Source: Candidatus Marithrix sp. | Lineage (GTDB): Bacteria > Pseudomonadota > Gammaproteobacteria > Beggiatoales > Beggiatoaceae | Length of the DNA: 64,000 nt | Assembly: GCA_016744775.1 (NCBI GenBank) | Contig: JADGDS010000001.1 | Location: 161,628 to 225,627, forward strand | Direction: 5' to 3' | In this document: piece after piece, positions 1 through 11,201 of the stretch | Position numbering within the stretch: position 1 is the stretch's first letter | Layout: every line of letters begins with the position of its first letter | Translations under genes and position numbers: made by a program | Notes under the pieces: model-generated | Told to the model about the DNA's origin: nothing | The model's database searches: none | Seen by the model: the letters and a program-made list of their open reading frames with translations, nothing else

Positions 1-447
1 ACTAGCATCTAATATAATTATATTACCTTCATTCTTCACATCTTTTAATCGCGCTAATAACTTATTAACCGCAAAAGCGTTTTGTCTTACATCTGTTTGA
101 TCTATAATATTGTTATTATTTATAGGTATCAGATAATTTTCTTTTTTCCAACCAGACTCTACTTGTGTACCATGCCCACTAAAATAAAATAATCCAATAC
201 CGCGTGATTTTTTCAAACAGTCTGTAAACTCAATGCTTGCTTGATTGATTTCTTGATTAGAAAGGTTGGTTTTCAGGATGATTTGAAATCCCAACTTTTT
301 AAGAGCTTTAGCTAAATCAGTGGCATCATTGACAGACTGTGTCAGCCTGCCATTTTCATATTGACTATTACCAATCAATAAGGCACAATTAGCATAAGCT
401 GTATCAAATAAAAATAATAAGAAAAATAAATAATAATGACGGTTCAT
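1..447 (-). CDS. Exported caspase-like (peptidase C14) protein, 3' end outside window
   Basis: The reading frame starts at the ATG at 447 and is open to the window edge (149 codons). An N-terminal hydrophobic signal peptide ends near TAYA (residues 16-19). The p20-type fold follows: LLIGNSQY at 23-30, NDATDLAKAL at 40-49 and FYFSGHG with the catalytic His at 92. The strand that normally ends in DAC reads ILDAS, so the position of the catalytic Cys is Ser149 (codon AGT, bases 1-3). The next gene upstream on the same strand is also a caspase. The protein is probably exported to the periplasm. Its substrate is unknown, and the Cys-to-Ser change suggests it may be inactive or altered. Confidence 0.85.
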   Translation of the reverse strand, partial: MNRHYYLFFLLFLFDTAYANCALLIGNSQYENGRLTQSVNDATDLAKALKKLGFQIILKTNLSNQEINQASIEFTDCLKKSRGIGLFYFSGHGTQVESGWKKENYLIPINNNNIIDQTDVRQNAFAVNKLLARLKDVKNEGNIIILDAS

Positions 448-460
448 AGTTATTTCCTAA

Positions 461-636
461 CTGATGTTAAGCACTCTCGTTCCCACGCTCCAGCGTGGTA
501 ACGCATGTACAGACGCTCCAGCGTCAAGTGTTTTTTTTCTTATACTGGATAATTAGATCCAGTAAAACTCGGCGCTGGAGCGCCGATACATGCGTTACCA
601 CGCTGGAGCGTGGGAACGAGAATGCGTAACATCAGC
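461..636. repeat. Long palindromic (MITE/REP-like) element, copy A
   Basis: An imperfect inverted repeat begins CTGATGTTA and ends TAACATCAG. Its arms contain CGTTCCCACGCTCCAGCG and the complement, and two nested GC-rich hairpins lie inside. Related copies occur near 11152, 42419 and 60725. No ORF is present. It separates the two caspase genes and could act as a transcription or mRNA-stability structure or as a non-autonomous mobile element. Confidence 0.85.
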
Positions 637-644
637 TCCTAAAA

Positions 645-1496
645 TTAATTAGAATCACAACCATCAAGACAATATTCATCTTCTAATGTAGAAACATACC
701 AAGGATGTTGCTGATTTTGACTTTCCTTAACAACTGGGTCATATACTTCCATAAATACTTGATCTATTGGTTTATTTTTATTTTCACGCATTTTCTTAAG
801 CAAATATGTTGTGTATAAACCATTAGTTCCATCGCCATCATCAGCAGTTTCACCTTCATCAGCAGCAAAAGCAATAACAGCTCCACCACCCTTAGAAGAT
901 GTTTCCATACGCTTTAAACCACGTTTTAAACTTTTTCCACTGCCTTCATATGGATTATCACGACAAGCGTCAGCAATAATAATATTGACACCACCAGAAT
1001 TAACTTTTTCCATTGGATCTTTAATTTCTGTTCTAATACTAAAGGCTTTATGTCTTAAATCATATTCTCGTTTAATATTTGCATTATTAATGGGAATTAT
1101 ATAATTTTCATCCCTATTTGATCTCGCACCATGCCCAGAAAAATAAAATAATGCTACTTTTTGATTATTAGACTGTGGTATGTTTCCAACGTCTTTACGA
1201 AAGTCTTCAATCAGCTTTTTCATGTTTTGCTGATTTAAATCGATTGCACGAGTAACATAAAAACCCATATCTACTAAAGTATTCGCCATATCAATAGCAT
1301 CATTAGTAGAATTATTTAATGCTTGATGAGCATATTGACTATTGCCTATTACCAAAGCTCTTTTTGAGCTATTCGGATCATTACCTAGTAATTTTACCTG
1401 TTCATAAGCATTGGTTATGTGATGATCATGAACTTTAGTCTCGTTACAGGCACTAATAAACAACACGGTAATTAAAAGTGGATAAATTTTTTGCAT
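645..1496 (-). CDS. Caspase-like (peptidase C14) lipoprotein
   Basis: This 283-residue protein has a lipoprotein signal (FISAC, lipidated Cys at 17) and then a single caspase p20-like domain. ALVIGNSQY lies at about 47-55, FYFSGHG with catalytic His122 follows, and ADACRDNPY carries catalytic Cys178. It ends soon after the domain with no added sensor region. It is a paralogue of the gene downstream at 1-447, separated only by the palindromic element. Family knowledge: prokaryotic caspase homologues cut after Arg/Lys or Asp and often act in stress, death or conflict pathways. The role here is unknown. Confidence 0.9.
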   Translation of the reverse strand: MQKIYPLLITVLFISACNETKVHDHHITNAYEQVKLLGNDPNSSKRALVIGNSQYAHQALNNSTNDAIDMANTLVDMGFYVTRAIDLNQQNMKKLIEDFRKDVGNIPQSNNQKVALFYFSGHGARSNRDENYIIPINNANIKREYDLRHKAFSIRTEIKDPMEKVNSGGVNIIIADACRDNPYEGSGKSLKRGLKRMETSSKGGGAVIAFAADEGETADDGDGTNGLYTTYLLKKMRENKNKPIDQVFMEVYDPVVKESQNQQHPWYVSTLEDEYCLDGCDSN

Positions 1497-1578
1497 AATG
1501 ACATTTCCGTTTAATACATAAATTGCTAATATATCATTTAGATGAATAAATTAGCAAAAATTTGAATTGGATTAATAA

Positions 1579-2403
1579 CTATCCCCAATTTAATTTAGCA
1601 CGTAAAGTAGCATAATGATCATAACCTTGCGGATGAATTAAACTTATATCTTGATGCTTTTCAATTACTATACGATCTCCCTGCTGTAATTCATGATATA
1701 AAATACCATCACAATTTAATTGCGCTAATTCTCTCTGCTGAGGATCAATAATAATTTCTATATCACTATTACCATCAACCACAAGTGGACGACTACTCAA
1801 TGTATGAGGACATATTGTTACTAATAACAAAGCATTTAAAGAAGGATGTATTAAAGGACCACCGGCTGATAAAGCGTAAGCCGTTGAACCTGTAGGAGTT
1901 GATACCACTAAACCATCAGCACGTTGCTTATTAACAAAATGTCCATCAATTGATGTATCAAATGTTAATAAATGTGGCATATTACCACGATGAATTACAA
2001 TATCATTAAAAGCATTACACTCACAAAGGTAATTATTATCACGATAAACTTTAGCCTTAATTAAAAAGCGTTTTTCCTCAATAAATTTTCCAGCCAAGAT
2101 TTCATCAAGATATTTTTCAATTTCTGTAGGTGAAATATCAGTTAAAAATCCTAAACGTCCTAAATTTATACCCAATAAATACACATTATATTGTGCCAAT
2201 AAACGCGCCGCTTGTAATAAGGTGCCATCGCCACCAATCACAATGACTAAATCACAATCACCACCTAATTCTTCAATCTCAACCCTTGAATTTAAATTAA
2301 AAATTTTTAATTCTCGTTTATGCAAAAAACTTAATACTTTGCATAAATATTCATTAATATGAATGTGATCACGTTTAGCGATAATTCCTATACTTTTAAA
2401 CAT
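1579..2403 (-). CDS. nadK: NAD kinase
   Basis: This 274-residue protein phosphorylates NAD to NADP with ATP in the cytoplasm. It has the diagnostic GGDGTLL motif (about 57-63), the NLGRLGFLTD motif (about 80-89) and TPTGSTAYALSAGGP (about 169-183), all family hallmarks. The length is normal. It is transcribed divergently from grpE. The same arrangement (nadK next to grpE) is found in many gammaproteobacteria, which supports the call. Confidence 0.97.
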   Translation of the reverse strand: MFKSIGIIAKRDHIHINEYLCKVLSFLHKRELKIFNLNSRVEIEELGGDCDLVIVIGGDGTLLQAARLLAQYNVYLLGINLGRLGFLTDISPTEIEKYLDEILAGKFIEEKRFLIKAKVYRDNNYLCECNAFNDIVIHRGNMPHLLTFDTSIDGHFVNKQRADGLVVSTPTGSTAYALSAGGPLIHPSLNALLLVTICPHTLSSRPLVVDGNSDIEIIIDPQQRELAQLNCDGILYHELQQGDRIVIEKHQDISLIHPQGYDHYATLRAKLNWG

Positions 2404-2421
2404 AATTTATATTTAACAAAA

Positions 2422-2448
2422 CTTGAACGATTGTAAAATTATCCCCAT
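2422..2448 (+). promoter_or_regulatory. Sigma-32-type heat-shock promoter of grpE-dnaK-dnaJ
   Basis: CTTGAA (2422-2427) and CCCCAT (2443-2448) are separated by 15 bases. This matches the sigma-32 (RpoH) consensus closely and lies 33 bases upstream of the grpE start. It implies heat-shock control of the chaperone operon by RpoH. Confidence 0.85.
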
Positions 2449-2481
2449 TCATCAGCTTCAATCTTATCATTATATTACGCT

Positions 2482-3039
2482 ATGACTGAAGAAAATAAAG
2501 CAACAGAAGAAGAAAAACAACAAGAAACTACAGAAACAGTTGAAAAGCAAGAAACAACTGAAGAATTAACTAAAAAATTAGATGAAGCAGAACAAAAAGC
2601 AGAACAGAATTGGGATAGTTTGCTTCGTAAACAAGCCGAATATGACAATTTAGAAAAACGTACTAAACGTGATTTAGAAAATGCACATAAATATGCAGTA
2701 GAAAAATTTGCAATCGAACTACTTAGCATTAAAGATACAATGGAATTAGGCTTAGAAGCCGCGCAAAAACCAGAAACCCCACTCAATAGTGTCTGTGATG
2801 GTATGGATTTAACTATAAAAATGCTGATTGATGCAATGTCAAAATTTAATATAGTCGAACTAGATCCTATCAACGAAAAATTTGATCCTCAACAACATGA
2901 AGCAATGTCAATGCAAACGCTACCAGATGTTGAAGACGGCACAATATTACACGTACATCAAAAAGGTTATAAGCTCCACGATAGATTATTGCGCCCAGCA
3001 AGAGTGATTGTTGCTAAAGCTATTGACAATCAAGGATAA
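2482..3039 (+). CDS. grpE: Nucleotide exchange factor GrpE
   Basis: This 185-residue protein has an acidic, Glu/Gln/Lys-rich N-terminus (about 1-50), a long helical section with RKQAEYDNLEKRTKRD (about 51-66) and a C-terminal beta domain ending in HDRLLRPARVIVAKA, typical of GrpE. It releases ADP from DnaK and acts as a thermosensor. It is the first gene of the chaperone operon and lies 33 bases behind the heat-shock promoter. Confidence 0.96.
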   Translation: MTEENKATEEEKQQETTETVEKQETTEELTKKLDEAEQKAEQNWDSLLRKQAEYDNLEKRTKRDLENAHKYAVEKFAIELLSIKDTMELGLEAAQKPETPLNSVCDGMDLTIKMLIDAMSKFNIVELDPINEKFDPQQHEAMSMQTLPDVEDGTILHVHQKGYKLHDRLLRPARVIVAKAIDNQG

Positions 3040-3102
3040 GACCTTATATAACCGCGAGTTATTTAATAAAATTAAAATCAATAAGTTAAAAGGAGTATAA
3101 AT

Positions 3103-5043
3103 ATGGCTAAAATAATAGGTATAGATTTAGGGACAACTAATTCTTGCGTCGCAGTAATGGAAGGTAAAACTACTCGCGTGATTGAAAATAGTGAAGGTGG
3201 ACGTACTACACCATCAATTATTGCTTATACAAATGATAATGATGAAGTTTTAGTAGGACAATCCGCTAAACGTCAAGCAGTTACTAATCCACATAATACA
3301 TTATTTGCAATTAAACGTTTAATTGGACGTAAATTTGATGATAAGGTTGTTCAACGTGATCTTGACATAGTACCTTATAATATAGTCAAAGCAGATAATG
3401 GCGATGCTTGGGTTGAAGTTAATGGCAAAAAAATGGCAGCCCCTGAAATTTCAGCTCGCATTTTGATGAAAATGAAAAAAACTGCTGAAGATTATTTAGG
3501 TGAAGAAGTCACTCAAGCAGTTGTTACTGTACCCGCTTATTTTAATGATTCACAACGTCAAGCTACTAAAGACGCTGGTCGTATTGCTGGTTTAGATGTA
3601 AAACGTATCATCAATGAACCAACAGCGGCTGCCTTAGCATATGGCATGGATAAACAACGTGGTGACTCTAAAGTTGTTGTTTACGATTTAGGTGGTGGTA
3701 CATTTGATATATCAATCATAGAAATTGCTGAAATCGATGGTGAACATCAATTTGAAGTATTATCAACAAATGGTGATACTTTCTTAGGTGGTGAAGATTT
3801 TGATTTACAGATTATTAATTATTTAGTAGATGAATTTAAAAAAGAATCTGCAATTGATTTAAAAAACGATCCTTTAGCTTTACAACGTCTAAAAGAAGCC
3901 GCTGAAAAAGCTAAAATAGAATTATCTTCTAGTCAACAAACAGATATTAATCTACCATATGTAACCGCAGATGCTAGTGGTCCAAAACATCTTAATATCA
4001 AACTAACTCGTGCCAAACTTGAATCTTTAGTTGAAGATTTAATTGACCGCAGTTTAGAACCATGCCGTATTGCATTAAAAGATGCTGGTTTAGCAGCTAA
4101 TGAAATTGATGACATCATATTAGTTGGTGGTCAAAGTCGTATGCCTAAAGTGCAAGAAGCAGTTCAAAATCTGTTTGGAAAAGAACCACGTAAAGATGTT
4201 AATCCGGATGAAGCAGTTGCTATTGGCGCAGCAATTCAAGGTGGAGTTTTAGCTGGTGATGTTACAGATGTATTATTGTTAGATGTTACACCATTGTCTT
4301 TAGGTATTGAAACAATGGGTGGCGTTATGACAAAACTTATTACTAAAAATACCACTATCCCAACTAAACATTCACAAGTATTTTCAACCGCTGAAGATAA
4401 TCAAACTGCTGTTACTGTGCATGTATTACAAGGTGAACGTGAACTAGCATCAGCTAATAAATCATTAGAAAAATTTGATTTAACCGATATACCACCTTCA
4501 CCACGCGGTATTCCTCAAGTTGAAGTTACTTTTGATATTGATGCTAATGGTATTCTGCATGTATCTGCAAAAGATAAAGCCACTGGTAAAGAACAATCTA
4601 TTTCCATTAAAGCTGCTAGCGGCTTATCTGATGAAGAAGTAGAAAAAATGGTTCAAGATGCAGAAGCACATGCTAGTGAAGATAAGAAATTCCATGAACT
4701 AGTTGAAGCTCGTAATGTTGCCGATAATTTAATTCATGCAACCAGCAAATCCTTAACAGATTTAGTTGATAAAGTTGATGCTAATGATAAAACTGCTGTT
4801 GAAGCCGCTATTGAAGATTTAAAACAAGCAGTTAAAGGTGATGATAAAGACGCAATTGAGGCTAAAACTAAAACTTTAACTGAACTCTCTGGTAAAATAG
4901 CACAACAAGCTTATGCTGAACAAGGCGGAGCAGATGCTGGTGTTGACATGGGTGGTTTTACTGATGCAGCTAAAAAAGCGGAAAAGACACCTAAAGATGA
5001 TGTTGTAGATGCTGAATTTGAAGAAGTTAAAGATAAAAAATAA
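3103..5043 (+). CDS. dnaK: Molecular chaperone DnaK (Hsp70)
   Basis: This 646-residue protein begins with [15 protein letters not shown] and contains the ATPase motifs [11 protein letters not shown] (about 197-207) and the nucleotide-binding segment [11 protein letters not shown] (about 341). The linker [15 protein letters not shown] leads to the substrate-binding domain, and the acidic tail ends in [15 protein letters not shown] good ribosome site (AAGGAG) precedes the ATG. It sits between grpE and dnaJ, so it belongs to the RpoH-type operon. Full length, with no anomaly seen. Confidence 0.99.
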   Translation: MAKIIGIDLGTTNSCVAVMEGKTTRVIENSEGGRTTPSIIAYTNDNDEVLVGQSAKRQAVTNPHNTLFAIKRLIGRKFDDKVVQRDLDIVPYNIVKADNGDAWVEVNGKKMAAPEISARILMKMKKTAEDYLGEEVTQAVVTVPAYFNDSQRQATKDAGRIAGLDVKRIINEPTAAALAYGMDKQRGDSKVVVYDLGGGTFDISIIEIAEIDGEHQFEVLSTNGDTFLGGEDFDLQIINYLVDEFKKESAIDLKNDPLALQRLKEAAEKAKIELSSSQQTDINLPYVTADASGPKHLNIKLTRAKLESLVEDLIDRSLEPCRIALKDAGLAANEIDDIILVGGQSRMPKVQEAVQNLFGKEPRKDVNPDEAVAIGAAIQGGVLAGDVTDVLLLDVTPLSLGIETMGGVMTKLITKNTTIPTKHSQVFSTAEDNQTAVTVHVLQGERELASANKSLEKFDLTDIPPSPRGIPQVEVTFDIDANGILHVSAKDKATGKEQSISIKAASGLSDEEVEKMVQDAEAHASEDKKFHELVEARNVADNLIHATSKSLTDLVDKVDANDKTAVEAAIEDLKQAVKGDDKDAIEAKTKTLTELSGKIAQQAYAEQGGADAGVDMGGFTDAAKKAEKTPKDDVVDAEFEEVKDKK

Positions 5044-5061
5044 TAGCTAAGCACGGTACAA

Positions 5062-5085
5062 GAGTTCAGATATGGTTCTGAACTC
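5062..5085 (+). terminator. Stem-loop between dnaK and dnaJ
   Basis: There is a perfect 9-bp inverted repeat, GAGTTCAGA / TCTGAACTC, with a 6-base loop. No run of T follows, so it is more likely an attenuating or mRNA-stabilising hairpin than a full terminator. Such a structure can set the DnaK:DnaJ ratio. Confidence 0.5.
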
Positions 5086-5104
5086 ATAAAACAAATTAAA
5101 AAAT

Positions 5105-7050
<1,946 letters not shown>

Positions 7051-7141
7051 CTTGGTAACACTAATATCCTTATTAAGCCATATTGATCATAGTTTTATAA
7101 AGCCAAATATTTTTAATGATAATATTAATAAGGATCTTGTG

Positions 7142-9232
7142 ATGCGATCTAATCCACAAGCACGCCGTAGTAATCGTAGAATTCATTCATCGAATAATAA
7201 TAATAATAATAATAACAATAATAGAAATAAACCTATTAAACATGGTTTACGAGAGATAGTATTAATCTTTTTTTGTTTTGTAGGTTTGTACTTTTTTGTA
7301 TCTTTAGTCACTTATAACGGCGGAGATCCCGGCTGGTCACATAATGGCCCTATAGAAGAAATTCATAATAAAGGCGGCATAGCAGGGGCAGTATTTGCTG
7401 ATATATTTTTTTATTTATTTGGTTATTTTGCCTACTTATTCCCTCTTATGGTGGGATATACTGGTTGGATAATTTATCAAGGCAAACATTATGATCTTTT
7501 AGCAGAACCTAAAAGTTTAATAGTGCCCGGCATAGGTTTTATATTAACCTTGAGTGCAGGATGCGGTTTAGCTATTGTACATTTTATGGCTGAAAGTGCC
7601 TTATTACCTACTCATGCTGGCGGTATTCTAGGCTTATGGATTGGTAATGGTTTAGTATCCATTGTAAATCGTTTAGGTGCAACTTTAATTTTATTAGCCT
7701 TATTTTTTACAGGAGTAACATTATTAACCGGGCTATCATGGCTTAAGTTAATGGATTTATTAGGCTATCATACTTTAATTTGGCTACCAAAAATTAGAAA
7801 ATATATGGATAAAGAATTCTTACCTTGGCTGTTTACATATGCTAAGCAAGGATCAAAACTAGGTAATCAATGGTTAAAAGTATTTTTTAAAAATAGCCAC
7901 AAATGGTCAAAAACCGCCTATACCCGTTGGAAGGAACGTCGTTCACAATGGCAACAGGAACGTGAACGATACGATATAGATGATCATGTAGATAATAATT
8001 ATGATCTTTATGAAAAAAAATCTAATGAAGTAACTAATGAAATTCCAGCAGCTACTGTGGATTTGAATCAGCCATATTCTGCACAATTACCTGCATTAAA
8101 TCTATTAGAACCAGTGCCACATTTGATTCAATCACCTAATGCCAAAATGTTATCGCAACGGATGAAGAATGCTTTTGCCAATTTAACAATTGAAGCAGAA
8201 ATTAATGCGGTGCATATTGGTCCAGTATTGACTAATTTTGAAGTTAATACTATCACACATATTAACACCAATCATCTTCATGAATTAGCAGAAGCTTTAG
8301 TTAAAGTCTTAAATATTAAAACCATTGATGTGGCAGCAACACAAGCAAATACGCTGAATGTTGAAATGCTCAATTCAAAACGTCAAATCGTTTATTTCAG
8401 CGAATTACTTAACAGTTCTGAGTATCAAGATAATTCATCTCCATTAACGGTAGCTTTAGGTAAAGATGTTGCTGGGCAAGCAGTTGTTATTGATTTAAGC
8501 CGTATTCCACATATCTTGATTGCCGGTAATGATCAACAAGAAAATATAACCGCGATTCATACTTTAGTTTTAAGTATTTTATATAAATCTACACCCGATC
8601 TAGTTCGTTTTTTATTTATAGATAATAAATATTTATCTATTTATCAAGATTTACCACATTTATTAACACCTATAATTAATGATGTAGAACAAATACCTGA
8701 TGTATTAAGATGGAATGTTCAAGAAATGGAACGTCGTTATCGTTTGATGGCAGATATGGGTGTTAGAAATATTCATGACTATAATCAAGCTTTAGAAAAT
8801 CAAGAAGAGAAGTTGTATTATATTGTTATGATTATTAGTGAATTGGCTGACTTTATGACAGCCAATGTAGAAAAACAAGTTGAATTTGATATTACTCGCT
8901 TAACTCAAAAAGCACGAGCGGCAGGTATTCATATAATTTTAGCTACTCAACATCCAAAAGTTAGTGTTATAACTGGCTTAATAAAAGCTAATATTCCAAC
9001 TCGTATTGCATTTAAAGTTGATAATGAAGCTGAATCCAGAAATTTATTAGGTCAAATTGGTGCCGAAAATTTATTGGGTGACGGAGATATGTTATATATG
9101 ACGGCTGGCACAGGCAGCCCAGTACGTGTACATGGTGGTATTATCTCTGAACAGGAAATTGATAATGTCATTAATGATTTACTTGCTCATGAAGCCCCGG
9201 AATATGTAGAATTAGATGTTAGCAAAGATTAA
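7142..9232 (+). CDS. FtsK-like DNA translocase paralogue with degenerate ATPase motifs
   Basis: The ATG at 7142 is chosen because it follows an AAGGAT-type ribosome site and opens on a basic N-terminus; the frame is open upstream to 7052. The 696-residue protein has an Asn-rich basic head, about four membrane segments (roughly 38-200), a linker and the FtsK alpha/beta motor fold, ending without the gamma winged-helix domain. Where FtsK has the Walker A loop GTTGSGKS this protein reads GNDQQENI, and the Walker B VDEFAD reads ISELAD. Surrounding motor sequence is well conserved (ALRW-like LRWNVQEMERRYRLM; ITGLIKANIPTRIAF). It is probably a membrane and divisome-associated protein that cannot hydrolyse ATP. 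A canonical FtsK may exist elsewhere in the genome. Confidence 0.85.
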   Translation: MRSNPQARRSNRRIHSSNNNNNNNNNNRNKPIKHGLREIVLIFFCFVGLYFFVSLVTYNGGDPGWSHNGPIEEIHNKGGIAGAVFADIFFYLFGYFAYLFPLMVGYTGWIIYQGKHYDLLAEPKSLIVPGIGFILTLSAGCGLAIVHFMAESALLPTHAGGILGLWIGNGLVSIVNRLGATLILLALFFTGVTLLTGLSWLKLMDLLGYHTLIWLPKIRKYMDKEFLPWLFTYAKQGSKLGNQWLKVFFKNSHKWSKTAYTRWKERRSQWQQERERYDIDDHVDNNYDLYEKKSNEVTNEIPAATVDLNQPYSAQLPALNLLEPVPHLIQSPNAKMLSQRMKNAFANLTIEAEINAVHIGPVLTNFEVNTITHINTNHLHELAEALVKVLNIKTIDVAATQANTLNVEMLNSKRQIVYFSELLNSSEYQDNSSPLTVALGKDVAGQAVVIDLSRIPHILIAGNDQQENITAIHTLVLSILYKSTPDLVRFLFIDNKYLSIYQDLPHLLTPIINDVEQIPDVLRWNVQEMERRYRLMADMGVRNIHDYNQALENQEEKLYYIVMIISELADFMTANVEKQVEFDITRLTQKARAAGIHIILATQHPKVSVITGLIKANIPTRIAFKVDNEAESRNLLGQIGAENLLGDGDMLYMTAGTGSPVRVHGGIISEQEIDNVINDLLAHEAPEYVELDVSKD

Positions 9233-10841
9233 TAACTTAAGAGATCAAAACATTTTTTCTGATCTCGATATTCAATTCCTAAAATTTATCATTAGCCTCT
9301 CTAATGATACTAATGAAGGCTTATTATTAGGTGCTGCGCTGACTAGCTATTTTACTAGCAATGGTTCCTCTTGTGTTGATTTAAGCCAATTAGCTGGACA
9401 ATATTTTCCATTGGAATCGGTAGAGACAGAAAGGATTTTATGCCCTAATCTTGTGGAATGGCAACAGGATTTAAAAAACTGTTCTATAATTGGACAAGCT
9501 GGCGATTATAAACCTTTAATTCTTGATAAACAGCGTTTATATTTATATCGTTATTGGAATTATGAACAACAATTAGCCGCCAATATCAACAGTCGTCGCA
9601 CAATGCAGCGTACAGATATAAACCATGCCTTATTAGAAAATGGTTTATTACGTCTATTTTCCAAAACCAGCGAAGAACAAAAACAAGCGGCACAAGCAGC
9701 GGTATTAAATAATTTTTGCCTAATTTCCGGCGCACCGGGTACTGGTAAAACCTCAACTATTGTTAAGATTTTAATTCTATTATTAGAACAAAATTCCAAC
9801 TTAAACATTGCTTTAGCAGCACCAACTGGTAAAGCAACTGTGCGTTTACAAGAAACAATTAGAAAAATTTTACCAGACTTAGCTTGTAGTAAGGAAATCA
9901 AAGATTTGATTCCTAAAGAATCTTATACTATACACCGTTTACTTGGTCATGAATTACCTTATGATGTAATTATTATTGATGAAGCCTCAATGATAGATTT
10001 AGCCTTAATGGCAAAAATGGCACCAATGATTTCAAAATCAGCGCGTTGGATATTACTTGGTGACAAAGATCAATTAGCATCAATTGCAACTGGCACCGTC
10101 TTCGCTGATTTATGTAAAACTGAAGATACAGTATATTTAACGAAAAATTATCGCTTTAGAGAAAATAGCGGCATTTGGCAATTAGCACAAGCAATTAAAC
10201 AAGGTGAAGCTAGTAAAGCTTTAAAACTTTTAGGTTCTAAATCAGATCTAAGTTGGTATGACTTAGATTCAAACTTAATAGAACAAATAAGCGACAATTT
10301 ATCAATCTGTTTTCTTGAACAAGTACCTGCAAAAATATTAGAAACTTATAACAAAATTGGAGTGTTATGCGCAAATCGTTATGGATTATATGGAATGGAA
10401 TCCATCAATCAGCGGCTAGAAGAAGAATTTAGAAGAAAAGGCTTAATACAAGCAAGAAATAATTGGTATAATGCCCGCCCAATAATGATAACTCATAACG
10501 ACTACCGTTTAAAACTATTTAACGGAGACATGGGTACCATACTAAATAACAATGCCTTTTTCCCAGATGCAAAAGGAGAACTTCGCGCTTTTTCACCCTC
10601 ATGCTTGCCCAAACATGAAACCGCATATGCGATGACAATTCATAAAAGCCAAGGCTCAGAATTTGAACAAGTAATAATTTTATTACCAGACAAACTATCC
10701 CCCTTACTAACACGAGAATTACTTTATACAGGAATAAGTCGTGCGCGTTCCCATGTTAGCATTTGGGGCAACAAAGATATATTTTTAGAAGCGATTTCAC
10801 AACAAAATTGCCGCTTTTCAGGATTAGGAGATTTGATATGA
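9216..10841 (+). CDS. recD: RecD-like superfamily 1 helicase (exonuclease V alpha subunit)
   Basis: This 541-residue protein has an N-terminal helical domain (about 1-150), then Walker A GAPGTGKTS (about 173-181), Walker B IIDEASMID (about 254-262), LLGDKDQLASI and the C-terminal UvrD-type motif TIHKSQGSEF (about 477-486) with YTGISRARS. These match RecD, the fast 5'-3' helicase of RecBCD. It is somewhat shorter than the usual ~600 residues. It overlaps the FtsK-like gene by 17 bases and the next gene by four bases. No recB or recC lies in this window, so whether it serves RecBCD or acts alone is open. Confidence 0.88.
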   Translation: MLAKINNLRDQNIFSDLDIQFLKFIISLSNDTNEGLLLGAALTSYFTSNGSSCVDLSQLAGQYFPLESVETERILCPNLVEWQQDLKNCSIIGQAGDYKPLILDKQRLYLYRYWNYEQQLAANINSRRTMQRTDINHALLENGLLRLFSKTSEEQKQAAQAAVLNNFCLISGAPGTGKTSTIVKILILLLEQNSNLNIALAAPTGKATVRLQETIRKILPDLACSKEIKDLIPKESYTIHRLLGHELPYDVIIIDEASMIDLALMAKMAPMISKSARWILLGDKDQLASIATGTVFADLCKTEDTVYLTKNYRFRENSGIWQLAQAIKQGEASKALKLLGSKSDLSWYDLDSNLIEQISDNLSICFLEQVPAKILETYNKIGVLCANRYGLYGMESINQRLEEEFRRKGLIQARNNWYNARPIMITHNDYRLKLFNGDMGTILNNNAFFPDAKGELRAFSPSCLPKHETAYAMTIHKSQGSEFEQVIILLPDKLSPLLTRELLYTGISRARSHVSIWGNKDIFLEAISQQNCRFSGLGDLI

Positions 10842-11146
10842 GCAGTTGTACAGGTAAAGACCCAATAGCATTACAAGTGCTAGGTGATAGTATGGAACCA
10901 GAATTCATGGATGGACATATTATTGTTATAGAACCAGATGGAGTAGTAGAAAATGGTTCCTATGTATTTGCAATGCACGAAGAAGAATATATTTTTAGAC
11001 AATTAGCGATTGAAGATGACAAATACTATTTAAAACCATTAAATGAAAAATACCCAACAATAAATGTTTCAGGTTTGGATGCAATTCATGGAGTGATAAC
11101 ACAACGAGCAGGCAAACGTCGTAAAGAACATAAATCTTATGTCTAA
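10838..11146 (+). CDS. Small S24 (LexA/UmuD-like) peptidase-fold protein
   Basis: The start at 10838 overlaps the recD stop (ATGA), giving 102 residues with no DNA-binding domain. LGDSMEPEF (about 15-23) carries the nucleophile Ser of the S24 family. At the expected general-base Lys position (VKxL in UmuD/LexA) the protein reads EEEYIFRQL, with Arg instead of Lys. It could therefore be a non-cleaving accessory protein or use an unusual dyad. Tight coupling to recD suggests a DNA-repair or SOS-linked role, which is inference. Confidence 0.7.
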   Translation: MSSCTGKDPIALQVLGDSMEPEFMDGHIIVIEPDGVVENGSYVFAMHEEEYIFRQLAIEDDKYYLKPLNEKYPTINVSGLDAIHGVITQRAGKRRKEHKSYV

Positions 11147-11151
11147 CTTTT

Positions 11152-11187
11152 TTTCTCGTTCCCACGCTGGAGCGTGGGAACGAGAAA
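11152..11187. repeat. Short palindrome, copy B of the CGTTCCCACGCTC family
   Basis: A near-perfect inverted repeat (TTTCTCGTTCCCACGCT / AGCGTGGGAACGAGAAA) sits in the 55-base gap between the S24-like gene and mnmA. It is only the outer arm hairpin of the larger elements at 461, 42419 and 60725. A reading frame through it continues in frame into mnmA, so a longer mnmA N-terminus is formally possible but unlikely. Confidence 0.8.
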
Positions 11188-11201
11188 TATTCTATCACAC
11201 T

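Noticed and set aside
461..636. Palindromic elements considered as transposons with their own gene
   Set aside because: No reading frame fits inside any of the 140-280 base elements. They can only be non-autonomous.
811..1104. Plus-strand open frame of 97 codons
   Set aside because: It is antisense to the caspase lipoprotein gene, which has signal peptide, His and Cys motifs. The plus frame shows no domain or ribosome site.
11139..11201. Longer MnmA N-terminus reading through the palindrome
   Set aside because: The extra 21 codons are encoded by the repeat and the S24-like gene end, and family conservation begins at the ATG at 11202.
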